Part shown: positions 25,374-32,713 of the stretch, in pieces
Layout of the letters: every line of letters begins with the position of its first letter
Position numbering within the stretch: position 1 is the first letter of the stretch
From: an uncultured Kordia sp.
GTDB lineage: Bacteria; Bacteroidota; Bacteroidia; Flavobacteriales; Flavobacteriaceae
Reading direction: 5' to 3'
Length of the DNA stretch: 64,000 nucleotides
Assembly (NCBI RefSeq): GCF_947489565.1
Contig: NZ_CANLEA010000003.1
Location: 62,001 to 126,000, forward strand
Program-made: the position numbers and the translations under genes
Notes under the pieces: generated by a model
What the model was told of the DNA's origin: nothing
Database searches by the model: none
The model's input: the letters and a program-made list of their open reading frames with translations, nothing else

Positions 25374-26552
25374 CTAGTCAAAAAAGGTTTTCCCTTGTCT
25401 GTTTAGTTTTCGTAATAATGGCGAACAACGATAACGATCTTCATGGTATTCGTCGTATAAACTGTCTAAGGTTTTCACACACCAATCGATTCCTTTTTCA
25501 TCTGCCCAAGCGAGTAATCCTTTTGGATAATTCACTCCTTTTGTCATTGCATTGTCAATGTCTTCCGCGGAAGCAATATTTAAGAATAGTGCGTCTGCTG
25601 CTTCGTTGATGAGCATGACTAATACACGATCGAATATTTGATTGGCCAATTCTTCATCATACGTCGTCTCGACTGCGCTCGATGTGACACGTTTTCCGTT
25701 TTCATCATAGTCGTAATATCCTTTTCCAGTTTTTCTACCTAGATATCCCGCTTCTGATAAACGCTTTTGCGTGAACGATGGTTTGTATCTTGAATCGAAA
25801 TAGAACGCCGTAAATACGGTTTCTGTTACCGTATAATTTACATCATTTCCAATGAAATCCATCAATTCAAAAGGTCCCATACGGAATTTACCAATTGTTT
25901 TTAGCGCATTGTCAATGGTAGCAAAATCTGCCAAACCTTCTTCATAAATTCGTAATGATTCTCCATAGAAAGGTCGCGCTACTCTATTTACGATAAAACC
26001 TGGTGTATCTTTTGCTACTGCTACCACCTTTTTCCAATCGGCAATGGCTTGCGTTGCTTTATCTAATACTTCTTGTGAGGTTTGAATGGCAGGAATGACC
26101 TCAACTAATTTCATCAATGGTGCTGGATTGAAAAAGTGAATTCCGATACAACGTTCTGGTTTTTGTAATGATGAAGCAATAGAAGCTATGGATAATGACG
26201 ACGTATTTGATGCAATGATTGCTGTATCACTCACATACGTTTCTAATTCGGAAAATACTTTTTGTTTGATGTCTAGATTTTCAATGATTGCTTCAATCGT
26301 TAAATCAGAATCTCCTAAATCTTTAAGTGTATCTACATAGGAAATGTTTCCTTGAATTCTCGATTTTTCAGCTTCATCGATACGTCCTTTTTGAATGAGA
26401 CGATTTAATATTTTTTCTAAAGCAGCTTTACTTTTGTCTAAAGCAGCTTGTTTTGTATCGTATAGTTTCACCATGCATCCTGCGGTTGCTGCAACTTGCG
26501 CAATTCCGCTTCCCATAGTGCCTGAACCTATTATTCCTACGTTTTTAATCAT
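25374..26552 (-). CDS. paaH: 3-hydroxyacyl-CoA dehydrogenase
   Basis: 392 residues. The NAD-binding motif is GIIGSGTMGSGIAQVAATAG at the N-terminus. The catalytic His lies in CIGIHFFNPAPLMKLVEVIP, and the C-terminal domain has KFRMGPFELMDFIGNDVN. It is shorter than E. coli PaaH (about 475) but has both C-terminal helical parts (GYLGRKTGKGYYDYDENGK). It oxidises 3-hydroxyadipyl-CoA to 3-oxoadipyl-CoA. It lies 91 bp downstream of paaG. Confidence 0.9.
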   Translation of the reverse strand: MIKNVGIIGSGTMGSGIAQVAATAGCMVKLYDTKQAALDKSKAALEKILNRLIQKGRIDEAEKSRIQGNISYVDTLKDLGDSDLTIEAIIENLDIKQKVFSELETYVSDTAIIASNTSSLSIASIASSLQKPERCIGIHFFNPAPLMKLVEVIPAIQTSQEVLDKATQAIADWKKVVAVAKDTPGFIVNRVARPFYGESLRIYEEGLADFATIDNALKTIGKFRMGPFELMDFIGNDVNYTVTETVFTAFYFDSRYKPSFTQKRLSEAGYLGRKTGKGYYDYDENGKRVTSSAVETTYDEELANQIFDRVLVMLINEAADALFLNIASAEDIDNAMTKGVNYPKGLLAWADEKGIDWCVKTLDSLYDEYHEDRYRCSPLLRKLNRQGKTFFD

Positions 26553-26643
26553 AAATTATAAATGTTAAATTATAAATGTTAAATGTCTGTCTATTCACCT
26601 TTTACATTTAATATTTAAACTTTTAGATTTTTCGGTTTGGTAC

Positions 26644-27429
26644 TTATTTTCCTTTAAAATTTGGTTTTCTTTTTTCAACAAATGAAGCAACACCTTCGCG
26701 ATAGTCATCAGATTCACTCGCTTCTATTTGATGTTTTGATTCTAGTGCTAATTGTGATTCTAAGTCGTTTGAAAGTGATTGATTTAATACTTTTTTGGTT
26801 AAACCAAGTGCTTTTGTTGGCATCTTCGCTAGTTTTTCAGCTAACGCGACTACATCTTCTTTGAATGTTTCTAGCGGTAATACTTTGTATAACATTCCCA
26901 ATCGTTCTGCTTCTTCTGCTCCAACTTTATCTCCTAACATCATGAGTGCAGAAGCTTTTTGAAATCCGATTAATCGTGGTAAGAAGAATGTTCCTGCGCT
27001 GTCTGGAATTAATCCGATTTTGCTAAACGCCTGGATGAAACTTACTTTTTCATGTGCTACTACAATATCACACGCCAAAGCAATGTTTGCTCCAGCTCCT
27101 GCTGCTACACCATTGACAGCTCCAATTATTGGTTTTTCTATGGCACGAATTCGCTGAATGATTGGATTGTAATGTTCTTCTAGTATTTTTTTGAATCCAG
27201 GATTGAGTTCTGGATGTGTAACTTCTTTTAAGTCTTGTCCTGCACAAAATGCTTTTCCTTCTCCAGATAATACAATCGCGCGTACTTCGTCATTTTGTTC
27301 ACATTGATCTAGTGTATCTTGTAAACGCAATGCCATTTCGCGATTGAAACTATTGAATACTTCAGGACGATTGAGCGTTATATACGCTACATTGTTTTCA
27401 ATTTTTAATTCAATTGAATTATTACTCAT
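26644..27429 (-). CDS. paaG: PaaG: ring-1,2-epoxyphenylacetyl-CoA isomerase (oxepin-forming)
   Basis: 261 residues from the ATG at 27429; the frame extends 10 codons upstream without homology. Crotonase fold with FCAGQDLKEV and GAVNGVAAGAGANIALACD. Both hydratase glutamates are missing (Asn in GANI, Phe in QAFSKIG) and the isomerase Asp is present in GLIPDSAGTFFLPRL, which is the PaaG pattern. It converts the PaaABCE epoxide to 2-oxepin-2(3H)-ylideneacetyl-CoA. It is distinct from the hydratase at 12 kb. Confidence 0.88.
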   Translation of the reverse strand: MSNNSIELKIENNVAYITLNRPEVFNSFNREMALRLQDTLDQCEQNDEVRAIVLSGEGKAFCAGQDLKEVTHPELNPGFKKILEEHYNPIIQRIRAIEKPIIGAVNGVAAGAGANIALACDIVVAHEKVSFIQAFSKIGLIPDSAGTFFLPRLIGFQKASALMMLGDKVGAEEAERLGMLYKVLPLETFKEDVVALAEKLAKMPTKALGLTKKVLNQSLSNDLESQLALESKHQIEASESDDYREGVASFVEKRKPNFKGK

Positions 27430-27533
27430 ACCTTTATAATGTAAAATGCAAAATATCAAAGTTTAAATGTAAAATGTTAATCGTATTAAATATCATTTTT
27501 ACATCTAGCATTTAAAATTTTGCTGTTTATAAT

Positions 27534-28034
27534 TTATTTCAAGCATTTAAAGTAATCAAATGGCTCTAAACAGTCTTCACATTTGAATAATGCTTTGCAG
27601 GCTGTTGAACCAAATTGACTGACTAGTTTTGTATTTGTCGAATTGCAGTTCGTACATTTTACGATGCGCTTATCACCAAGCAATGCATCTTTGTCTGCAT
27701 CTGGATTTAGTGGCGGTGCAATTCCGTATTCTCGCAATGCATTTCGTCCGCGTTCGGTAATCCAATCTGTTGTCCAAGCTGGTACTAATACTAATTTTAC
27801 TTTTGATTCGTAATTATGCTCCTTGAGCGCTTTGGAAATATCATCTCCAATGACATCCATTGCAGGACAACCTGAGTATGTTGGTGTAATACTTACTTCT
27901 ACAATTCCGTTAATCAATCTTGCAGAACGTACAACACCCATGTCCATTATGGAAAGTACTGGAATTTCTGGATCCGATACTTTTTCCAAGATTGGAATAA
28001 GAACTTCGTCTATGTGTTGATTGGTCGCGATCAT
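27534..28034 (-). CDS. paaD: PaaD: MIP18/DUF59-type assembly factor of the phenylacetyl-CoA epoxidase
   Basis: 166 residues. The N-terminal DUF59 domain (VSDPEIPVLSIMDMGVVRSARL; TPTYSGCPAMDVI) is followed by a C-terminal zinc-ribbon-like Cys set (KCTNCNST...CKALFKCEDC...FKC). PaaD helps mature the iron centres of the epoxidase, probably the PaaE iron-sulfur cluster. It is encoded 63 bp after paaC, as expected for paaABCD order. Confidence 0.9.
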   Translation of the reverse strand: MIATNQHIDEVLIPILEKVSDPEIPVLSIMDMGVVRSARLINGIVEVSITPTYSGCPAMDVIGDDISKALKEHNYESKVKLVLVPAWTTDWITERGRNALREYGIAPPLNPDADKDALLGDKRIVKCTNCNSTNTKLVSQFGSTACKALFKCEDCLEPFDYFKCLK

Positions 28035-28097
28035 TTTATTTGGATGATACTTTGTGTGTTATTTGCATCTCAACTCCGCTTGATGTGACAAATTATG

Positions 28098-28850
28098 TTA
28101 CCAATTCATGTTTGGATAGGCTCTTTGCATGTATTGCATGTCTGCTAATAAGTAGCCCATATGTTCTGTGTGAATTCCTGCTTTTCCTCCTTTTTGGAAG
28201 TATTTGCTTTCTGGAACTGTTAACGTAGCTTCTTGTAATAATGAAGTTACATTTTGATAGTATGTTTCTTTTAATTTAGAAACATCTACTCCTATTCCTT
28301 GTTCAGCTAGGGCTTTTGCTTCTTCGGTTACTTCGAACAATTCGTTTGTGTATGTCCAAAGTCCATCAATAGCTGCTTGCATTTTTTCATGACTTTCTTC
28401 GGTTCCATCACCTAAGCGCTTAACCCAATCACCTGAGAAACGCACATGATAGGAAACTTCTTTGATCGATTTTTTTGCAATTGCACTTAAGGTCATATCT
28501 TGACTAAACTGTAATTTTTCCAGTAATAATAAGTGAAACACATCGAATAGATATTGTCTTGCTATAGTATATGCAAAATCACGATTTGGCTGCTCTACTA
28601 ATAATACATTTTTATATTCACGTTCGTAACGTAAGAAAGCAATACTGTCTTCTGTTGCATCACCACCTTTGATATCTGCTGCATACTGAAAGTAACTACG
28701 TGTTTGTCCAAATAGATCTAAGGAAATATTTGTACAAGCAATGTCTGTTTCTAGACTTGGTCCGTGTCCACATAATTCTCCTAAACGCTGTCCTCCTATT
28801 AAACAGTTATCGGCTAGTTCGAGTATGTAGTTGTATAAGTTTGTTTTCAT
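28098..28850 (-). CDS. paaC: PaaC: structural subunit of the phenylacetyl-CoA 1,2-epoxidase
   Basis: 250 residues, all-helical ferritin-like. Family marks: LADNCLIGGQRLGELCGHGPSLETDIACTNISLDLFGQ, EQPNRDFAYTIARQYLFDVF, and KEVSYHVRFSGDWVKRLGDGTEESHEKM. PaaC pairs with PaaA and lost most metal ligands in evolution. Its start follows a GAAA-loop hairpin plus ATAAAT. The 112-bp spacer to paaB holds further inverted words (ACACTTCGACTTCGCTCAGTGT; TTCCCAATTTCTTGGGAA). Confidence 0.92.
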   Translation of the reverse strand: MKTNLYNYILELADNCLIGGQRLGELCGHGPSLETDIACTNISLDLFGQTRSYFQYAADIKGGDATEDSIAFLRYEREYKNVLLVEQPNRDFAYTIARQYLFDVFHLLLLEKLQFSQDMTLSAIAKKSIKEVSYHVRFSGDWVKRLGDGTEESHEKMQAAIDGLWTYTNELFEVTEEAKALAEQGIGVDVSKLKETYYQNVTSLLQEATLTVPESKYFQKGGKAGIHTEHMGYLLADMQYMQRAYPNMNW

Positions 28851-28856
28851 ATTTAT

Positions 28857-28874
28857 TTCCCGTGAAAACGGGAA
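28857..28874 (-). promoter_or_regulatory. Start-site hairpin upstream of paaC
   Basis: TTCCCGT-GAAA-ACGGGAA on the + strand, a perfect 7-bp stem. In the transcript ATAAAT and then the paaC ATG follow at once. Same layout as at paaY and the enoyl-CoA hydratase. Confidence 0.55.
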
Positions 28875-28962
28875 TCTTTTTGTTGTTAAACTTCATAGTA
28901 CACTTCGACTTCGCTCAGTGTACGGATTTAGATTCCCAATTTCTTGGGAATGACACTGCGTG

Positions 28963-29247
28963 TCACATATGCTTAATCTCGTCTGGTAACGTATAAAAAG
29001 TTGGATGACGATATATTTTGTCCTGTGCTGGTTCAAATAGTTCGCCATTGTTTTCAGGATTTGAAGCTGTAATGTTTTTTGATTCTACAACCCAAATACT
29101 TACACCTTCACTTCTGCGCGTGTACACATCTCTTGCATTTTCTAATGCCATTTCTGCATCAGCTGCATGTAAGCTTCCAAAATGTCTGTGTTCTAATCCG
29201 TTTTTACTTCTCACGAATATTTCCCAAAGAGGCCAATTTTTTTCCAT
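28963..29247 (-). CDS. paaB: PaaB: small subunit of the phenylacetyl-CoA 1,2-epoxidase
   Basis: 94 residues, the usual PaaB size. PLWEIFVRSKNGLEHRHFGSLHAADAEMALENARDVYTRR and EGVSIWVVESKNITAS are family hallmarks. PaaB bridges PaaAC dimers into the active complex. The start follows a hairpin and ATAAAT. It is 108 bp downstream of paaA. Confidence 0.92.
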   Translation of the reverse strand: MEKNWPLWEIFVRSKNGLEHRHFGSLHAADAEMALENARDVYTRRSEGVSIWVVESKNITASNPENNGELFEPAQDKIYRHPTFYTLPDEIKHM

Positions 29248-29252
29248 ATTTA

Positions 29253-29272
29253 TTGCCCACGAAAGTGGGTAA
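29253..29272 (-). promoter_or_regulatory. Start-site hairpin upstream of paaB
   Basis: TTGCCCAC-GAAA-GTGGGTAA on the + strand, an 8-bp stem with one G-T pair. The transcript continues ATAAAT then ATG. Fourth member of the set; here stem bases changed on both sides. Confidence 0.5.
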
Positions 29273-29355
29273 CTTTTAGTTAGTTTTCTATTTTTTAGTA
29301 CCTGTATGCATATTGAGATGTCTCAACTGAGTTCTACATGACATTTACAGTGATA

Positions 29356-30318
29356 TTATACTGCTTTCGCTTGATTTTCTTTTTTGTTTTGTTGTTTTTC
29401 AGCATACGCCATGGCTGCATCACGAACCCAAGTTCCTTCTTCCCATGCACCAACTCTTGCATTCATACGTTCTTTGTTACAAGGACCATGACCTTTGACT
29501 ACTTGCCAAAATTCATCCCAGTCAATTTCTCCAAAGTCATAGTGACCTGTTTCCTCATTCCATTTTAAGTCTGGATCTGGAACTGTGATTCCTAAGATGT
29601 CTGCTTGTGGCACGGTTTGATCAATGAATTGTTGGCGTAATTCATCGTTTGTTTTACGTTTTAGCTTCCATTTCATTGATTGTTCTGTATGTACAGATTC
29701 TGCATCTACAGGACCTAACATCATCAATGATGGCCACCACCAACGATTTAATGCATCTTGCGCCATTTGCTTTTGTACTTCCGTTCCGTTACACAAACTC
29801 ATCATGATTTCAAACCCTTGACGTTGGTGAAAACTTTCTTCTTTACATACACGAATCATCGCTCTTGCATACGGTCCGTATGAAGTATTACACAATGGCA
29901 CTTGATTGATAATGGCTGCACCATCTACCAGCCAACCAATTGCTCCCATATCTGCCCAAGTGATTGTTGGGTAATTGAAAATACTAGAGTATTTTGCTTT
30001 TCCTGAGTGCAGTTGATCATATAATTCATCACGAGAAATACCTAGCGTTTCGCAAGCACTGTATAAGTATAATCCGTGACCTGCTTCGTCTTGTACTTTG
30101 GCTAATAAAGCAACTTTTCTACGTAGTGAAGGTGCTCTTGTAATCCAGTTTCCTTCTGGCAGCATTCCTACGATTTCAGAATGTGCGTGTTGCGATATTT
30201 GACGGATATGTGTTTTCCTGTATTTTTCAGGCATCCAATCTTTTGGTTCTATCTTTTCGTCATTGGCAATACGTTGCTCAAAGATTTCTTCTAGGTCTTT
30301 TAATTGTGCTTCACTCAT
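29356..30318 (-). CDS. paaA: PaaA: catalytic di-iron subunit of the phenylacetyl-CoA 1,2-epoxidase
   Basis: 320 residues. Carboxylate-bridged di-iron ligands in two E-x2-H motifs, [17 protein letters not shown] (about 95) and [15 protein letters not shown] (about 150), plus helices matching PaaA ([32 protein letters not shown]). It inserts one oxygen atom into the aromatic ring of phenylacetyl-CoA with PaaB and PaaC, using electrons from PaaE. An unusual Lys/Glu/Gln-rich tail ends the protein. It lies 183 bp downstream of paaE across repeat C. Confidence 0.93.
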   Translation of the reverse strand: MSEAQLKDLEEIFEQRIANDEKIEPKDWMPEKYRKTHIRQISQHAHSEIVGMLPEGNWITRAPSLRRKVALLAKVQDEAGHGLYLYSACETLGISRDELYDQLHSGKAKYSSIFNYPTITWADMGAIGWLVDGAAIINQVPLCNTSYGPYARAMIRVCKEESFHQRQGFEIMMSLCNGTEVQKQMAQDALNRWWWPSLMMLGPVDAESVHTEQSMKWKLKRKTNDELRQQFIDQTVPQADILGITVPDPDLKWNEETGHYDFGEIDWDEFWQVVKGHGPCNKERMNARVGAWEEGTWVRDAAMAYAEKQQNKKENQAKAV

Positions 30319-30412
30319 GATTATGAATTTTAAATTAAAAATGCTAAATGTGAAATTTCATTTAGACTTTGTTTTTTCTTTTTTTTGAGAATTCCGATTT
30401 CTCGGAAACTTT

Positions 30413-30498
30413 AGCGTTAAGGATAGAGCAACTTGTTTGAGCTCCTTGAAAAGAGCGAGTTGCGAAAGCCTGACCCAAAGGGTAACGCCCAAATTATT
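30413..30498. repeat. Repeat C, copy at the end of paaE
   Basis: Runs from AGCGTTAAGGATAGAGC through GAGCTCCTTGAAAAGAGCGAG and TGCGAAAGCCTGACCC to AACGCCCAAATTATTTA, reaching 3 bp before the paaE stop. It shares its end words with the copies next to the LytTR-regulator and paaJ stops. It folds on itself (TGACCCAAAGGGTAA) and may be a transcript 3' end. Confidence 0.6.
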
Positions 30499-30501
30499 TA
30501 G

Positions 30502-31575
30502 CTACACGTCAAAGTCTACTACGACTTTTTCTGTAGTTGGAACAGCTTGGCATGATAATACCAATCCGCTCGCAAGTTCTTCTTCTACTAATGCGTAGTT
30601 AATTTTCATTTCTACAGAACCTTCAACTACTCTACATTTACAGGTACTGCATACACCACCTTTGCAAGCAAATGGTAAGTCTGCGCCTGCTGCCAATGCG
30701 CCGTCTAATATGTTATCATATTCGTCTTCCATGATGAAGTGAAATTCTTTTCCTCCATCGACAATGGTTACATCTGTTCCATCAACTTTTTGTTCTAGAA
30801 TTTCAGCAATATGTGCGTTAGACTCTTTTTTGTCGCCTGAAAAGAATAGTTCATAATGAATATTTTCTTTTGGCAATCCTGCAGCTTCTAGTTCATCTCT
30901 GATGAGAAAGATCATTTCTTCTGGCCCACAGATAAAACAGTCTGCTGTATCCTTAATATCTATAAACGTTTTTGTAAGTGTTTGAATTTTTTCTGGAGTA
31001 AATCGTCCATTCAAAAATTCAATATCACGTTGTTCTTTTGTTAAGAAATAGAAAATATTAAAACGCTGTAAGTATTTGTTTTTCAGTTGTTCTATCTCTT
31101 CCTTAAAGATAATAGATTTTACCGTTCGATTCAAATAAAACAGTTTGAATGTACTTTCTGTCTCCAGTTCTAGATGTGTTTTTATGATGGACAACATTGG
31201 CGTAATTCCACTACCTGCGGCAAACGCAATGTAGTTTTTCTTCCCATTTGGATCGACTTCTACATAGAAACGACCTGCGGGCGCCATTAATTCTAGCGTA
31301 TCACCTGCTTTTAATTCTGTGTTTGCAAATGTTGAAAATATACCGCCTGGAATTTGCTTTACAGCGACTTTCCATTCGTTGTCTATAGGACTTGAACATA
31401 AGGAGTAAGATCTACGAATGTCTTCATCGTTGATCATTTTACGTAGCGTAAGATACTGCCCTTGCTTATATTGAAACTCTTCTTGAAGGTTTTCTGGAAT
31501 ATTGAATGTGATTACCGTACAATCTGAAGTTTCTTTGTGTACTTCAGCGACTTCGATTTCATGAAACTTTGCCAT
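30502..31575 (-). CDS. paaE: PaaE: NAD(P)H reductase of the phenylacetyl-CoA 1,2-epoxidase
   Basis: 357 residues. FAD-binding domain with RRSYSLCSSP, NAD(P)-binding domain with AAGSGITPMLSIIKTH and CFICGPEEMI, and a C-terminal plant-type [2Fe-2S] domain with CKGGVCSTCKCRV plus a final Cys (LVLSCQAVP). It passes electrons to the PaaA di-iron centre. It is the first gene of the paa run and has its own promoter with a perfect palindrome 24 bp before the ATG. Confidence 0.93.
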   Translation of the reverse strand: MAKFHEIEVAEVHKETSDCTVITFNIPENLQEEFQYKQGQYLTLRKMINDEDIRRSYSLCSSPIDNEWKVAVKQIPGGIFSTFANTELKAGDTLELMAPAGRFYVEVDPNGKKNYIAFAAGSGITPMLSIIKTHLELETESTFKLFYLNRTVKSIIFKEEIEQLKNKYLQRFNIFYFLTKEQRDIEFLNGRFTPEKIQTLTKTFIDIKDTADCFICGPEEMIFLIRDELEAAGLPKENIHYELFFSGDKKESNAHIAEILEQKVDGTDVTIVDGGKEFHFIMEDEYDNILDGALAAGADLPFACKGGVCSTCKCRVVEGSVEMKINYALVEEELASGLVLSCQAVPTTEKVVVDFDV

Positions 31576-31596
31576 GCAATTTTTAGTTGTTTTCTA

Positions 31597-31627
31597 CAAA
31601 ACTAACAATTGTTAGTTTGACTTGCAA
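31597..31627 (-). promoter_or_regulatory. paaE promoter with overlapping palindromic operator
   Basis: On the - strand a -33 TTG (31627-31625) and a -7 TAGTTTTG (31604-31597) lie 20 bases apart, the Bacteroidota TTG/TANNTTTG layout. A perfect 20-bp palindrome, AAACTAACAATTGTTAGTTT (31599-31618), fills the spacer and most of the -7 element. It is a good repressor site for the TetR protein encoded next upstream, which would block polymerase when phenylacetyl-CoA is absent. Confidence 0.7.
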
Positions 31628-31672
31628 CTAATTTTTTGTTAAATATTAAAAATCAATTCTTTACATATATAA

Positions 31673-31696
31673 AAAGAGCACTAAAAAGCGCTCTTT
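31673..31696 (-). terminator. Terminator of the 59-residue peptide gene
   Basis: AAAGAGC and GCTCTTT arms around a 10-base loop. Read on the - strand the stem is followed by TTTATATATG. It lies 27 bp after the stop at 31723 and upstream of the paaE promoter. Confidence 0.65.
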
Positions 31697-31722
31697 CTTT
31701 GTTTTAGGTTCATTAATATAAG

Positions 31723-31902
31723 TTAACATGTCCGGTCGCAGGTTTGCTGATTGCACGTTTCTCCTTCACAAGTTAGGCATGTTTGTTCTTGTGGACAAGA
31801 GTTACTTCCTGGTGGTACTGGCGGTCCGCCAGCAACTACTGCATTCAGGTTTGAGATCATACTTTTTTTCAATCTCAACCTATTCATCGATTTTTTCTTC
31901 AT
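31723..31902 (-). CDS. GG-leader Cys-rich peptide precursor (class I lanthipeptide-like), 59 residues
   Basis: 59 residues. The leader MKKKSMNRLRLKKSMISNLNAVVAGG has the Bacteroidota pattern of a basic K/R/L stretch, a SNLN-type motif and a double glycine. The 33-residue core starts PPVPPGSNS and holds six Cys spaced 3-6 residues apart (SC, TC, TC, TC, TC, TC), several with Thr beside them. No LanB, LanC, peptidase-transporter or radical enzyme is in the window. It lies between the TetR gene and paaE but has its own terminator. Confidence 0.75.
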   Translation of the reverse strand: MKKKSMNRLRLKKSMISNLNAVVAGGPPVPPGSNSCPQEQTCLTCEGETCNQQTCDRTC

Positions 31903-32021
31903 TTATGGTAGGTTTAAAAATTAATTAAACCTAATTTACGTAAGATAAAACCTACTTCAAAATGGTTTTACAGTAGATTTTTTAATGCAAACACTATCGT
32001 AGATTTATAGGTTTACCATCG

Positions 32022-32600
32022 TTATGCAGTAACTCCAGTAAGCATCACTTGACTCAATTTGCCTAATAGATTTTCCTTTATAATATCTTCTCTTTTGGGA
32101 ATCCAAAGATATAAGGAGCGTAAGGTAGAAAGAATTGAGAATAATATAATTTCTGGATTTACAGCTTTAAGTTCGCCTTTTTCGATACCTTGTTTTAATA
32201 TTTGACGAAAGCTTTCTTCATAGTTTCTGCGGAGTTGTAAATAATAATCTAATTTTCCTTCTAAATGCATCCAATCATTGTTCATTGTTGCCATTTTTGA
32301 AGGGTTTTCCATCGTAATTTGCACATGAAGTTTTATGATACGTTCTAGTTTTTCGATACTCGTTATATTTTCTGCGGCTACTATTTCTGCCATTCCTTCC
32401 GTAAATTGCTCTCCAATTTGAATAATGATATCAGAAAGTATTTGTTGTTTGGATTGAATGTGATTGTATAAGCTTGCTGCTTTGATTCCCATTGCTTGTG
32501 CAATATCACGCATCGTAACAGCGCTGTACCCTTTTTTCTTGAAAAGTGCCTCTGCTGTCCGCACGATTTCTTCTTTCCGTGTTTCTGATTTTTGTATCAT
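32022..32600 (-). CDS. TetR/AcrR-family regulator, likely of the paa genes
   Basis: 192 residues. N-terminal helix-turn-helix domain (EEIVRTAEALFKKKGYSAVTMRDIAQAMGIKAASLYNHIQSKQQIL) and an all-helical ligand domain. The place directly upstream of paaE and the palindrome in the paaE promoter suggest a PaaR-type repressor released by phenylacetyl-CoA; that ligand is an inference from PaaR proteins elsewhere. Divergent from the phenylalanine hydroxylase gene. Confidence 0.85.
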   Translation of the reverse strand: MIQKSETRKEEIVRTAEALFKKKGYSAVTMRDIAQAMGIKAASLYNHIQSKQQILSDIIIQIGEQFTEGMAEIVAAENITSIEKLERIIKLHVQITMENPSKMATMNNDWMHLEGKLDYYLQLRRNYEESFRQILKQGIEKGELKAVNPEIILFSILSTLRSLYLWIPKREDIIKENLLGKLSQVMLTGVTA

Positions 32601-32630
32601 AATTGTTGCCCTTAATAAGTTTGTGAAGAT

Positions 32631-32650
32631 ACATATTTTATAAAATACGT
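32631..32650. promoter_or_regulatory. Palindrome between TetR and phenylalanine hydroxylase genes
   Basis: ACATATTTTATAAAATACGT, a 20-bp palindrome with one mismatched pair, 31 bp before the TetR ATG. Its sequence is unlike the paaE palindrome, so it may be an autoregulatory site, a site for another protein, or just AT-rich promoter DNA. Confidence 0.35.
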
Positions 32651-32667
32651 TGAATTTCTACTTTTTA

Positions 32668-32699
32668 TTGCATTGATATTTTATGTTTTAATAGCTTTG
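32668..32699 (+). promoter_or_regulatory. Promoter of the phenylalanine hydroxylase gene
   Basis: TTG (32668-32670) and TAGCTTTG (32692-32699) are 21 bases apart, fitting the Bacteroidota consensus. Transcription would begin near 32705, only about 10 bases before the ATG at 32714. Confidence 0.6.
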
Positions 32700-32713
32700 T
32701 GAAAATTTGCCAG

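Noticed and set aside
31903-32021. AGGTTTAA-N7-TTAAACCT and GTAGATTT words before the 59-residue gene as an operator
   Set aside because: AT-rich and close to what chance gives in this composition. No second gene shares the set, so it was not listed as a site.
32699-32713. GTG start of phenylalanine hydroxylase
   Set aside because: It overlaps the TAGCTTTG -7 promoter element, so it would not be in the transcript.
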